Positions 1-12,734 of a stretch of DNA of 64,000 bases are shown here, piece after piece. Within the stretch, counting starts at the first letter, position 1. Each line of letters opens with the position of its first letter. The notes under the pieces are model-generated. The model did no database searches and was not told the DNA's origin. It saw only the letters and a program-made list of their open reading frames with translations. The stretch is taken from positions 434,001 through 498,000 of the forward strand of contig NW_002476535.1 in the NCBI RefSeq assembly GCF_000189635.1, written 5' to 3'. Both the position numbers and the translations under genes were made by a program. The DNA is from Tetrahymena thermophila SB210. Lineage: Eukaryota; Ciliophora; Oligohymenophorea; Hymenostomatida; Tetrahymenidae.

Positions 1-3000
1 TTATATATATATGCTTACTTTATTAAGTTTTTTATATTTAAAGAGGGGAAAGACTATCCAGCCAATTTAGTTTTATTTGTTATCGTATACAGTGTAATAC
101 ATTTACATTGATTCTAATTATTTAATATCATAGTCATCTTATAATTTATTAGGATTCAAGTTGTAAATGCACTCTTATTAAAGCTGCAAACTATTTCTTT
201 CTGCTCCAGCTTACGCATTAAATGATTTATTATATGTGCAACTATTACCTAAATCATCCATCATTACTTCTTCGCCAAAAATCATTGATCCTCTAATCGT
301 CAATTAATTTCCTTTTGAAGGATCATGGTTTTTCAAATTTAGAAATCTAATCAAAATGCTTTTATCAGACGGTTTAATGTTTGGAATAGGCACTTTCTTA
401 GGTAAATTTGAATTTTTAAGACTCGAATTGTTGAGGTTATTTTTTTAATTATTTGGATTATTATTACTATTTAAATTATTACTTCTTACGCTACTGGGAT
501 TATTATTATTATTATTTTAATCATTTTTTTTAGATAAATTATTGTTCAAATCATTAATTTAATTATTTGAATTTAAACTATTATTTAGACTGCTATTTAG
601 AATATTGTTATTTTTTGGGCTCACCAGATTATTTCTCATAACTCCAGCATTTCTTGGACTATCTCCCCTTTTATTTTACTACGGAGCTCTTTTGATACTT
701 GATAAATTTAAGGATTGAACTTAATCTACTGAGATATCGATGTCTTTGTCAATTGGAAAAGGAATCATTTCCTAAAATTCAAATTAATAGTTATTTTTAT
801 TAACAAAATAACAATAAATAAAGGTCTTACTGATTCTATCTTAAATTTGGAGTTTGTCTTCTATCCCTCAAAAGGTGGAGGAAGAGCTGGTGGCTCATAA
901 AGATAATCTACCTTTTTACCTTTGTTGAATTTTCTATATTTGAATAACGGAATGGTAATCCAACCAACTTGGTTACCAGCTTCATCGAAGAAATTTGCAA
1001 TTAAACAAAATTTCTCAAGTTCATTATAGTCATACTACTAAACAAGATCGTATAGATCTACATCAAAATCTCTTATAAAGTTAATATCAACAGCCGTAAT
1101 ATCTTGTTTAGATTGCTTAGCAACCATATCCTTAGAATCAGCGCATTGCAGGCCGTTTAAATCTTTGATAACCTATTATTTTTGAAAAAATTTAAGTTCT
1201 TTCAAAATAAAATAATTTGATAACTTACTGTTTATCCATACACAATAGCTAATCTTACAGTTACTTTTTTCCCCTTTTTGATGTCATAATTTTTGAGTGT
1301 ATTGAATTTCAATCTAAACCCATGAATATTGTCATAATCTGATAAATTTAGCTTATTATTCTTTGCTCTTTCTTATTTATTCTTTCTGTACTCGTCATCA
1401 TCATCATCACCTTCACCTTCACCTCTTTTTTTCTAATTTCTATTACTATCTAATTAATTTTTTTTGGTTTACATTTTATATTTATCAAGATTATCTTGGT
1501 CGTCTTCAAACATTCCATCTCCTTTTTTCCTCTTTATATTTATTATTTTTTTATTAAAACACATAAAATTTTCTAATAAAGTAATTTATACCAGCAAAGC
1601 TAACTTATATTTCCTTAATCTATCTATTTCATTGATATTATCATCTTCTAATTTAATTCTTTATGCAGGATCATCAAATCCATCTAAAATTTAAGAAGTT
1701 GTGGAATTAATGAACCTTTTGTTTCTACCATAAACATGCATATATTCATCATCTGAATCATCATCACTGTCAGGACAAGGAAGTGGAATAATTTCCTTTA
1801 ATTTTATTTTAATAAAAAACATGTACTTTTTAGCATTTATATTTTACAACATTATAGAGAATAAGAAACAATAAATAATAATTAATAAATAAAAATGAAT
1901 TTAATAGTTTAATAATTATATTTTACATGTTGCATTTCTATATCAAGAGGAATTTTAGGGTCAGAAAAAGGAGGTTTTTAAGATGGAGGAGCATAAAGAC
2001 AGCAAGTATAGCGACCCTTATTAAATCTTAAATTAGTATACATAGGAAATACTTCCCAACCAATTAGTTTACCATCTTTATCGAATACATTTAAAAGTAG
2101 TTTGAATTTTTCTAAATCTTCAATAGTATGGAATTCACTTAAAACTGGCCTCATATCAATGTCAAAATCTCTTTTAGCTTTTCCTAATACTTTGCTAGGG
2201 TCTGTTTCGGATCTTACACCATTAATAATTGCAGAGAAGGAACAATTATCACCATTTTTATCAATATAAACATCATCTCCATAAAGTAAAGCTCCTCTAA
2301 CAGTAAAAGAATTTCCATGCTTTTCAGCTAATTTTTCTAACTTGTGGAACTTAAATCTAAATCCACTTATACCTTCTATATCATTTACATTAATCTTCAT
2401 TCTATATTTTTAAGTAATTTTTTAAGTGTGGTTTCCTGGAGGAAACTATTATCCAGGTATGATCTAAGTATTAGTGAGGTTTTAGGCTTTGTTAGGAGTA
2501 CCAGATCTTTCAATAGTTATATTAGGGGAAGAACCAACCCTCTTTTATCCTAAAGATGCATTATTAATTGAAGTTGATAAATTGTTAACAGCACCAGATG
2601 GGTCTTCAAAAGGAACTTAATAATGAATCAATTTAGTTGGCTTGATTGTTGTACCAGGAAGATTGACAATTTCATGAGAATAATCTAGCCAGTGATATTT
2701 CTTTTTAAATTTTATTTAGAATTTTTAAATAAATAACATAAAAAATATTGTAAAATGTAAAGTTTACTTTCTTGTCATAATTTCCAATTAATTGGCGAAT
2801 TAAATTTAAATGAGATGCAAGAATTCCATATTCAGGGCTAAATGGAGGAGTTTTTCTTAAATTCAAGAGAAGATCAGCTTCCATAGCTTTTAAATATTCG
2901 AGTTATTCGACTTCAGTATTAGCACCTCTTGGAAAACGATGGCTTAGTCCTGTTACATAAGGCCACTCCATTTTTAAATTAAACGGTGCTTAGAAAGGAG

Positions 3001-4386
3001 GCATAGCTCCTCCCATGTAAATATTGGTAGGACCCTTTTGAATAAATTTTATAAGAGTTTGCTTTTAAGAATTTTATTTTATAATTTTACTGGTTAATTC
3101 AAAGGTGGTAGTACTTAAATGGAAGGCTATTATCTTTATCCTAGTAAAAGCAATAACTATTCAATAGTAAAAGTATGGTAAGGAAATTGAGGTCCAAGGA
3201 AATTAGCTCTCCAGTCTCTTAATGCTGTATTAAATAATTTATTAATGAAAATGATACAAATAAAAAAATTACATGGATGCTCAAAATTCCAAAGGTTGCA
3301 TTAAGGCCTCTATTTAATAAAAAATAAACATTTTATTATAAAATGTAAAATTTTATGCATAGTAAATTTATTTATAAATATTTCTTCATTATATTAATTA
3401 ATTAAAACATTATTTTAAGGCTACCATTTATCACTTTTATAAATGCATTTAAATAACTTTTATGAAAATCTTAATTACTTCTGGCTCTCTCTTTGGTGGT
3501 GGAGGAGGAGGAGTTACTACTTTTTCAACTACTGGTTCATATTCAATAGGTATAGGTGTTGGAGGTTTAGCTGGTTATTGCAAAAAACTATTTAAATCAA
3601 AGTGAAATTTTTTTCTGTCATTTATAAGTTTTTATTTTAGTGCCATTAGCTTATGAAGTTATTCCAATTCTTTCTATAAAAATGCATCTCTAATAATACC
3701 TTTTTGTAATAGTTCAAAGTCACCTCTTGCATAAAAATCGATAAATACTGATAGACTATTCAAAAACGCATCTTCTCTTTCTTTTAATTATTTTCTTTAA
3801 TTAACTAAAATGCTAAGTAAATCTTTTAGCTCTTTTAAATTTTTATTATCTCTAGCCATTTGTGTTATCTTTTATAAAGCTTTTTCTAGCATAACTTAAT
3901 CTTCATAGTGATTAGCCTGTAACCCGTTTTCTACATCTAAAGTCATTAGCACTTCTAAACACTCTTTTTCGACTTCATCCCTATCATAAATTTATTGAGT
4001 TAATTTCAGTAATGTATAAAGTTGCAAACTAATAAACTTTTTCAAAATTAACTCTTTTACAACATATATTTTGCTTCAGCAATAATGCCTATAAGCTTAT
4101 ATATAAAGATTACCTTTCAACTCCTGATCTTTCTCTCTTTTTCAAAATTTCGAGAGTTCTCTCACCAAGTATAGAGTACTGATCTGCATTAAATTTAATT
4201 TCATGTAAACTCTTTTCTTTACCCTTTTATCCAGTTTTATGATAATACTGTGCTATATTCAATTTTAATAAAAGATATTAAATAATGACATTCATAAGCA
4301 TTGCAAATGTTTCATAAAATATCAATAACTATACGCGTTTTAATAGTATATGCTGTATTTGGTGTACTTATAGTACGATAATTCAT
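1..4386 (-). CDS. Triple-domain ciliate protein with proline-rich linker and coiled coil (3' end off window)
   Basis: Read with TAA/TAG as Gln, the gene starts at the ATG at 4386 (MNYRTISTPNTAY) and runs leftward through about nine short GT...AG introns. The N-terminal part is charged and coiled-coil-like (about 4200-3600), followed by a proline run (VVTPPPPPPKREPE, near 3500), a conserved-looking segment (MEWPYVTGLSHRFPRGAN, near 2950) and then three copies of one domain of about 140 residues: about 2400-1930, 1370-850 and 420-1. Each copy has a GFRxKF-type start (ILIRFLNLK in the third), a G-x-x-x-YG or FG turn, and a D/NxxGxxIGWxxxPLF motif followed by FNKG. The linker before the third copy is asparagine-rich. 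The domain looks like a beta-sandwich of C2 type, and the whole architecture faintly recalls CCDC17-like ciliary proteins, but this is a guess. The last exon ends at an intron donor at the window edge, so the C-terminus is missing. Confidence 0.8.
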
Positions 4387-5269
4387 AATTTTAAATAAAC
4401 TATTTGATTAACTTCTACTTAATAACCCTAAAGCTCAATCTATTATTTATAATCCAGTCTTTCTTTTTGCTTAAAATCTATCTAACTATTTCAGTATTAA
4501 TTCAATTAGCTTACTTTTATAAAAATCTAAGCAAAAAAAATCTTAACCTTTAATTTTTTTCTGTCAAATAATAAATATAAAAATTAAAAAACAAATGAAA
4601 TCATTAAAATACTAATGAACTAAATAATAGCTGGTCTTAAAGAAATATACTAAACAGCAGAGTTTACAATTGATTTAATGAATGGTAAGATTATCATTAT
4701 AAAATAGGTTATTTTCACATTTTGCTTGTATGCGTTTCAATAAATTTTCAATGAGTCAATCATATTCACACAAATATATTTAAATGTACATCTTGATTAC
4801 TTTGAATATTGAAGAGAAAGAAATTTGTTTACATATTTTTAATATTGCTTAAAAGATTAAGTAAAAAAATTTAAATTATTAGAAAAACAATTTAATTTTA
4901 CTCTTAATTAATAAATTTTACAAATAAAATTGAATTTTTTGCTCTATGATATTAGAAATCTGATTAGAAGAAAAAATAAAAATCTCCTAATTTCTAAAAA
5001 AGCTACATACTTAATTGAAATTTTTTAAATACATCATCTGAATACAAATCTAGTAACATCTGATTAATAAAAATTAAATTTTGTAATTAGGTATAATTGA
5101 AAATTAGACCTTCAAAATTTAATTAATTAATAAATTACATACAAATTTGTAAATTTGTTTGTTTGCTTGCTTTTCTTGTCATTTTATAAATTAATTTTAT
5201 TTTACAAAAATAATTTTTAATAAATTTTAAATTGTAAGGTTAACAAATAGATAGATAAATTATCAGATT
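4387..5269. other. AT-rich intergenic
   Basis: This stretch lies between the start of the triple-domain gene and the stop of phosphomevalonate kinase. It holds only A/T-rich low-complexity sequence, including a short TTTG/CTTG run near 5157-5175. No gene, RNA or clear regulatory motif is seen. Confidence 0.6.
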
Positions 5270-6538
5270 TCAAAAAATATTTTTGAGGAACTAACTTGTA
5301 GAAATTTCATCTAATAAATGAAATCCTTGCTAAGAAATTTCCATTTCCTATACTACCATTTCTTTAATTGAAGAATTCAAAATTTTCAACGAATCTACTT
5401 TTGCTTACAATTATTCAACTGTTAACGAATTATCAGTTAAAAGGCATAATGCATCATACCCACCAGCTCCAGGGCAAACCCCATAGTAAACGGAAGGGAT
5501 TTCAATGATAATTTAATCCAAAATATCAGATAATATATCAGGTTCTGTCTCCACTTTAGCCTTAATTCCAATAGTCTTGAATACATCTCTGTATTATTTA
5601 TTTAATTCAATAATTGATTCCCTTTTTTCTTTTAAGTTTTCTATGCTTTGTATACCGCTGAAGATTTCTTATAATTTCGAAGCCTTTTGATTACACTATT
5701 CGTAGAAGATTTGAGCTTATTCAGGATTATTATCAAGATATTTTTTGACCTCACCTGCTAATAGACGTGTGTCACTTCCTATTTACAAATCTATCATCAT
5801 TATTTTTAACTATTTAGGTATATTAAAGCGATTGAGTGTATTCCATTTATATTATTGTTGATTATTTGAAGAAAATATATCAGGAGGAAATCTTTTATAA
5901 ACTTAAGACCCAAAAACGCTAGTAGCTATATCAAATCCACTTCCTATTTTTTTTTGTGCTATAAAATTAGCTTTTTGAGAAAGGTAGTGAAGTTTCTCAT
6001 CTGCGTAATCTTAAAAATATTAAAGAAGAGACCCTAAAGTAGCTACTAAAACGCATGCACTTGAACCTAAACCAGTCTTATGCAAATTATCTTTATCAAA
6101 AATACTGAAATAGTTTGATTTTTGCTCATTTTTTTTAGAAGCTGAAGAATAGAATCTATTATCATGAAAAATATTAACATTAATATTCTTTGTTAGTTTA
6201 GAAAGATCTTCTACTCCTTCTTCAATAACAACTTTAGTGACAGCTTCTAAAAAGGGATTTTTTGCTTATGTTTCCGATTAGCTTACTTGCTTTGATATCA
6301 AATCAATTTCATAAATCCACTCAGATTCAATTTATTTTGAAATAAACTTAATTATTATTTTTTGATTGGATTATTATTAATTTTAAACATCTTAAGTAGT
6401 AATGAATGCATAAAACTTTTCATTTAACCCTACAGAGAGTCCGACACATTATTCAGATAGAATCGCATATCCGCCCATAATCAAAACCTTTGAGGGACAG
6501 CAGTAAACTTTAGTTTAATTCAACAAACTATCTTGCAT
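5270..6538 (-). CDS. Phosphomevalonate kinase
   Basis: One uninterrupted frame of 423 codons with TAA/TAG as Gln, from ATG at 6538 to TGA at 5270, no intron. It phosphorylates mevalonate-5-phosphate to the diphosphate in the cytosolic mevalonate route to isoprenoids. GHMP-kinase features are visible in order: an N-terminal beta-strand motif ([13 protein letters not shown], about residues 17-30), the ATP-binding loop [13 protein letters not shown] (about 150), the PMK-type [19 protein letters not shown] (about 198) and the C-terminal glycine-rich [12 protein letters not shown] (about 355). The length fits eukaryotic ERG8-type enzymes (about 450 residues). The first Met directly precedes the conserved N-terminus, which supports this start. 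Assignment to PMK rather than mevalonate kinase rests on the KTGLGSSA and GSGFD motifs. Confidence 0.92.
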
Positions 6539-7188
6539 AGTAATATATTTGAAAATAAAATTTAAGTATTGTGAGTTGATATTTAATAATATTATTATCA
6601 AAATAAAATTTATCAGATTTAATTTTTTATCATCTAATTTTAAACATTTTTAAAAATATTTATTAAATTAAAATTAAGATATAAAATTTATTCTATATAT
6701 AATTATATAACAAAGTAAAATTTTATTATCAATATTTAAATAATATAAATTGTAATATTTCCAATCATTGTGACCTTTCAAAAAAATTTTATTGCACTTA
6801 TATTTAATTTTTAATCTTATCACCATTAAGAAAAAAATCAAAGTTTTTTTATCACAAAAAATGAAAAATCACATTTGATATCATGATTTTTGACCACAAT
6901 ATAGCAATTTAGCCCATACTTCATTAATTATAAGTACAGAAAACTGTCTTCTTTAACAATAAATAAATTAGCTACTAATTACTAAATAAATTTTTTATAT
7001 TAGTTTTTTGCTATTTGCATTAATTTTTGATGCTTAAATTGAACAATAGAAATATTTTGTTAATGAACTTTCAAAGATATTTTAGTAAGGAAGTTAATAT
7101 TTAGTATAAATTGATAATGTTTATAATAATAAATGATGTTATAATTTTATTAAACAATAACTCACATAAAATAAAGATTTAAAATAAA
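6539..7188. other. AT-rich intergenic
   Basis: A/T-rich sequence between two minus-strand genes; it includes the 5' flank of phosphomevalonate kinase. A short imperfect palindromic stretch near 6868-6890 (TGATATCATGATTTTTG) is visible, without known meaning. No gene was found. Confidence 0.55.
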
Positions 7189-10100
7189 TCAACTATGGTT
7201 TAACAAAGAATGTTCAAATAATTTTTACTCTTTGCTTTAAAGCAATTTATAGGGCTTTTTAAGTGCAATAGAGTCATTATTTTATTCTTTATTTTTTGTA
7301 CTTACTGGAGTGTTCGGTTTATTGGAAGTGTAGCTCTCTTAAAATTATGAATAAGTTAAACTATCTATCTAATTTTTGCTTACACTAAGCAAAATACTTT
7401 AATTACGAGCAGAATGTCTATCCTAATTATTTGTTTCATTATTACTTGAAAAGTATTTTACTAAATTTTAAATATATTTTTTGCTACTTCTTTGGCCCTT
7501 TTAATTATTGAAACTAACTTTTTAATTCTTGTTTGTTTTACTAATTTAGTTTTCTGTTTTTTATAATAATTCAAAAGAAAAGTTCACTACTTTTGTTTGT
7601 TGGAAACTTTGCTAAATGTTAATTTAACTTAAATCTTTGGGAATATCGATTATATATACAGTTAGTCCAATCTCAGAAAGGTTTTACTAGCTATTTTAGT
7701 GATGACTTAATCTACTTCTTTCTTCATATTATTCAATTACAATTTCTTTTTTACCTTAAATAGCTTAAGCAACTTCTTAAATAACATTTTTCTCAATAAA
7801 ATTATATTAATTAACATTATTTAGGCTCCCAAACAGTTATTCACCAGTTAGCTTTATAGGCGAGCCTATTTTTATTTTGCTACCTTCATCGCTTGTAAAA
7901 TATGAAATAGTAATTCTTTATTAACTCTAAATAGTTTACTAGGAGCAACTTAATTTACTTTCATATTATTTTTATTATATATTATTGTGTACATTCAACA
8001 CTAAAGAATAAAGTAAATATTTTAGAAGTTAAGGATCTGTGTTGATAAAATAATCTTCAATTTAACTCACACTATTTAAAACAATAACGAAGGATTTCAT
8101 GCAGAAAAATATACTTTTTAAATATTCTATAAGATTAATTTATGTCTTTTTCAAATTTTAGATAGCTGAATTTTATGATTAAAAAATTAAAATAGATTGT
8201 AATTGATTATTATGCTCTGCTAACTCTTATAAAATATACTGATAGTTTATATCATTATGTATCAAATCATTATTTTCAAATTAACTGCTAATTAATTTAT
8301 TTATAAGATCATCTAATTTTTAAATCAAATAATTTATGTAATTAGTTTAAGTAAGTTTGTGATTGTTTAGTGAGTTATTAATATTTGAAATCAAAAAGCT
8401 AGCTTATTTACTTTTGTTAATTAATTGTGAGCCATCATTATCGATTTCATATTTCTATTTTATTTAATAATTTAATTTATATTTTTAAATGCTTATAATC
8501 TGATAAAAATTAATAAAATAAAAATGGTCAAAAATACATCAGATGAAATAAAACTTTAAAATAAATAAAGAATGCTTCTTACTTGTAATTAAGTTTATTA
8601 AAAGTCTTCTACTATAGATATGGCTATATATGGTTTATCAATTATCATATAGTAGACTTAAACTTTAAAAATACTACTGTCTTCTAAACCTTCGTTAATT
8701 CTTTTTGCATAAACAGTTTCAAAATTATATTTGTTGAACGAACCTATATTACTTTACTGATTAGCTTCTTAATAGAATTTTTATTTTGGGAAGAAATCAT
8801 GAGTTAAATACTCCTTAAGAGTCTAAGGAAGCTATATTCCTTTGCTGAAGTTAATATTGTTTTAAATTTCTTATATAGTTTTATCTACTCTTAAGTTTTA
8901 AATAAAGTTGTCAAAGTCTTTTAAATCATTGATTTTGTTTTTTATAGTTGCTTCGTTGTTACATTCTTTTAAAATTTTACAAAAAATTAAATAATAAATT
9001 GGAAATATTTCTAATAAAAAAATTGCTATCAATTTTTCATCAAATATTTTTAATGTGTAGGGATTTAATCATTTGAATAATATTTAATCATTTTTTGAAG
9101 CTATTTAAATTATTTTTTATTTTATAAATTTCTTTGAAATGTATAATTTTGTTATCTTACTTATAATTAAAAAATATAAATTGAGTAAAATAATATTTGA
9201 AATTTTTGATTGACTGGTAATTAATTGCTTCATAAAAATTATAAAAAATTTTTAGGTTGATATTAATAAATAAATATTAGCTTGTTTAAATAAATGAGGA
9301 ATTTAGATTAGATAATTATACCTTCAAATATGAGACTGTTATTTTGGATGGATGTAATAATTAGTGAGTTTTGCTATGTAATTCCAAGCAAAAAGCATTT
9401 TTATTAGTAAATTAGTTTATTTTTTATAAATTCAGCTAAAGAGTTTTAGTAATATTTATATCTAATTAATATAACATAGCAATACATTACAAGCATTAAA
9501 AAAATTAAATAGGCATTTATTTCATTGATAAAAAATTAGGTAATAAAATTTAGACTAATCCGAGCTGCTTCTAAAACAAAAAAATCAGCCTAAATACTTA
9601 AAATAAGAATTGTCTCAATCTTTTTGATTAATTTTAAAAGAATCTAATGATTAAAATAGTATTTTTTAAAATTTTAATTACAAATCCAAATAGAATTTCT
9701 ACAGATATTTGATCAGATAAGGGTGTTAAACTAGAATTTGTAGGTTAATTTTTTATTAGATTTTCATTTTAACTGTAAAAATAAATAAAAACTGCATTTG
9801 AAGAGAGTTAAAGAATACAAAGCATATAAGGTTTTGTTATTAGTATCCTCCACTAAATTAAGGTTATTAGGAACAAAAAGCAGTAATAAAATGTATATTC
9901 TATAAAGAAGGTACCCATGTAGACGTTATGGAGTATACTGAGAATAACGATGAGTAACAATGTAATTCTAAATTACATGCTATTCTAATTAATATTTTAT
10001 AAATATTTATCATAAAATTTTGAAGTATTTAGAATAAATTAAATATAAATTTGGTTATTTGATTAATTAAACATAAAAACTTTATTTAAACGTCTAAAGT

Positions 10101-10427
10101 AGAAGTTTGTTAAAAAGATTATGATTTAAATAACATTTTTTTAGTAAAATACAAAATTTAGAAGGTTGTCATTAAATAAAACTAAAAATTTTAATATAAT
10201 TTTACTTTTTAGCTTTAATACTGCAGGTATTAATACTCAAGTTGTTTACACCTAAATTTTAGAGTATAGATATTTGCATATTTTTTTATCTCTATTTTAG
10301 ATTCATTCATAAAGTTTTAAGAAATGGATTTTATGAAACTTTGATTCAACCCCAAGCCAGTTGTTTTGAAATCATTATTATTGTTAGTAGCATTATTAGA
10401 TTGATCTTTATTGTCACTAATAAACAT
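7189..10427 (-). CDS. Putative multi-pass membrane protein, Gln/Asn-rich, possible broken frame
   Basis: The likely start is the ATG at 10427 (MFISDNKDQSNN) and the stop is TGA at 7189. The N-terminal half has several hydrophobic stretches that look like membrane spans (for example ILFGFVIKILKNTILIIRFF and AYLIFLMLVMYCYVILIRY); the C-terminal half (about 8975-7189) is soluble, polar and rich in Gln, Asn and Ser, with one intron at about 8465-8582. Layout and the QNQSKRLRQFLF segment resemble the membrane-sensor part of large ciliate PAS/histidine-kinase-like proteins, but no kinase motifs are present and I do not assign a function. Between about 9750 and 9000 the coding sense moves between frames in places where no good GT...AG intron fits (for example around 9590), so the gene may be decaying, or exon limits are misjudged. 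The C-terminal exon is well supported. Confidence 0.55.
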
Positions 10428-11132
10428 TTAATATTTTTATAACTCTTTACTTTAATTTATTTATCTTTCCCTACTTAAAGTTTTTTATATTTTATTTCCT
10501 AGTTTAGTTTTGTTTAGAGGCAATTTCTAATTATTAGCAGTAATTTAGAAGCTTATTAATTACACAAAAATTGATAATAATTGTTATCAATGATTACCAT
10601 TTACTTTAATTTAATAACTTTAAATATTAAAATAGAAATTTTTTAAAAATCGCATTGCAGATTCTTAAATCAAACAAAATTGATTTCATTAAATTTCATT
10701 TAAATAAATAATTATTTTAAATAATATCAAGCAAAATTAACCAATAAAAAACAAACATAATTTCTAGCTTAAAAACAAATATTTGCAAATTTAATACAAA
10801 GAAAATTTCATTTTTTAAATAAACTTTATTGAGCTATTAAAATAATTTTTTTACTCATTAAAAGCTTTAACAAAATGTTCTCAATCAAATCTGTGATACC
10901 TTATAAAATCAACTAATAAGTCATTACTAACTGATTAGCTTATAAAAAGTACATTTACTTGCTAAAAATTAATTAATTAGAACGATCACAAATTAATAAA
11001 TTGCTATTTGATTTGAAAGTAATGAATGAATAAAATTATTAATGAATTTATGAATGAGTGAGTGAATGACATTTAAAAACTAATAATAATTAATAATTAA
11101 TATATATAAATATGTAGAAGTACAAAAATTAT
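10428..11132. other. AT-rich intergenic
   Basis: A/T-rich sequence with a short GAATGAATGA-type repeat near 11024-11070. No open frame of interest was seen on either strand. Confidence 0.55.
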
Positions 11133-11828
11133 TCAAATTAGCTTCATTTTACGCATTACTCTCATGAACTCATCTTTAGATACTCTCTAATCATCATCCA
11201 AATCAGCAGCAAAAATCATTTCTTTTAAAATTTTATCGTCAACTTCTTCACCTAAATCAGCAGCTACCTTCTTTAATTTATCTAAATCTATAAAACCCTC
11301 GTTGTTGTCATCAAAAAAGTTAAAGGCTTTTTCGATTTCTTCTTCTACATTTTTATCTTCCAACTATTTATTTTATGTATCAAATTATTAAAGCCTTTAC
11401 AAAGATTTAAATATAATTTCATATTTAATTGTATTCTAAATTTAAAATTTAGCTAATCTTTCATAAATATTTTTCTTGAATAAAAATAGTTAATTAATAA
11501 AATTATTTACCATTTTCTTTTTCATCATAACCAAAAATTCTTCAAATTCTATCATACCAGAACCATCTTTATCAACCTACTCAATAAGGGCTTTTACTTC
11601 TTCTTTTTTTGATTCAAAACCTAAAGCTTTCATTGCATCTTTTAATTCTTTCTCATCAATAGCTCCTGAACCATCTGTATCGAATAGATCAAAAGCTTGC
11701 TTTAATACATCTATTTATTCTTATGTTAACTTTGTTCTTTTTTTCTTTTGCTTTATTTTAGGTTTAGGTACTACTTTACCATTTTAGTCATCTTCTTAAT
11801 GACTCTTAACAGATTAATTATCAGTCAT
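11133..11828 (-). CDS. Centrin (EF-hand calcium-binding protein)
   Basis: Two exons, 11828-11511 and 11363-11133, joined across a 147-bp GT...AG intron, give 182 residues ending KMKLI. Centrins are calcium-binding proteins of basal bodies, centrioles and contractile fibres. A basic N-terminal tail ([17 protein letters not shown]) precedes four EF-hands. Loop 1 ([12 protein letters not shown]) and loop 2 ([12 protein letters not shown]) carry canonical ligands. Loop 3 ([12 protein letters not shown]) ends in Lys instead of Glu, and loop 4 (DLDDDQRVSKDE) is intermediate. The segment [17 protein letters not shown] and the ending [10 protein letters not shown] are diagnostic for centrin rather than calmodulin, as is the N-terminal tail. 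The intron falls exactly between the two EF-hand pairs. A partial copy of loop 2 lies just upstream. Confidence 0.93.
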
Positions 11829-11994
11829 TTAAATACTTGCTTAAAAAGTTAGCTATCAGCAACTTTTAATTTTATAAATTTCTAAGAATAATAATAATTA
11901 CTTATAATATAATTGATAAAAAACTAAATCAATTTAAGAAATTGAGTGTAATACCTACCTACCTACTGTTTCTAAAAAGAGAACTATTTTAAAA

Positions 11995-12115
11995 ATTCAT
12001 TTTTATTATAGCTAGGAGTTCTTCAAATTCTATCACGCCATAACCATCTTTAACAAATTACCCAAAATGCTATTTTTCTTTTTAAAATCTAAAAATTTCT
12101 TTCATATTATCTATT
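11995..12115 (-). pseudogene. Centrin fragment (second EF-hand)
   Basis: Read on the minus strand this stretch matches the end of exon 1 of the neighbouring centrin: MKEIF, then QFVKDGYGVIEFEELLAI, against MKALGF and [19 protein letters not shown]. The frame is open but about eight residues shorter, and calcium ligand 1 (Asp) is replaced by Val. No other EF-hand is found beside it, so it looks like the leftover of a tandem centrin duplication. Confidence 0.7.
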
Positions 12116-12734
12116 CATATTTCCTGGATGGTTATAATCGTTTGTGAAAATATTACTTAAATAAATGTATTCACTGATAAACTCCATATTTATTTTAATT
12201 TTATTAAGCTTAATTACAACATACAACAGCGAAGTTTATTTACCATCCTTCTTTTATATTTCTGTATGCTAAATTGATTTTAAATGGTAATGTAAAAATA
12301 ATTTTTAGGTAATTAACTTTCAATAAAAATAATGTATCTGATATATATAAATAAATAAAACTAATATGATAATGGATTATATTAAGTTTTAAGTTTAGTC
12401 AATTATTTATCTATTAATTGTTGCCAGCAATTTCAAATTAACTAAAATAAAATAAAAAACAGTTTATTTTAATGAAATGTTATTTTAGTACATTAAGTTA
12501 AATAAAAGGATAAAGATGAATGAAAATAAAATTTAATGTAAAAAAAACTGAGTTGTTATTTCAATTCAAAAATCAATTCATCAAAAATACTCATCATACA
12601 GATATCAATCTATTTTTTATCCGAAAATTATTATTGAATTTTCTACAAGATTTTTATGAACTCAATCAATTAATATACACGAATTATTTATTTAGCTTTA
12701 TTCAACTTTATAAATGCAATTACAAAATATTTTT
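12116..12734. other. AT-rich intergenic
   Basis: A/T-rich spacer between the centrin fragment and the stop of the Nudix gene. A plus-strand frame at 12520-12759 is open but has no recognisable content and overlaps the Nudix 3' end, so I treat it as chance. Confidence 0.5.

Noticed and set aside
1363-1694. Plus-strand open frames here
   Set aside because: They lie opposite the acidic/Lys-rich linker of the minus-strand triple-domain gene, are hydrophobic and low in complexity, and have no recognisable content.
9820-9980. Plus-strand frame with HVDVMEYTENNDEQQCNSK
   Set aside because: It looked protein-like, but the minus strand is open through the whole region in phase with a Met start at 10427 and fits better; kept as an alternative only.
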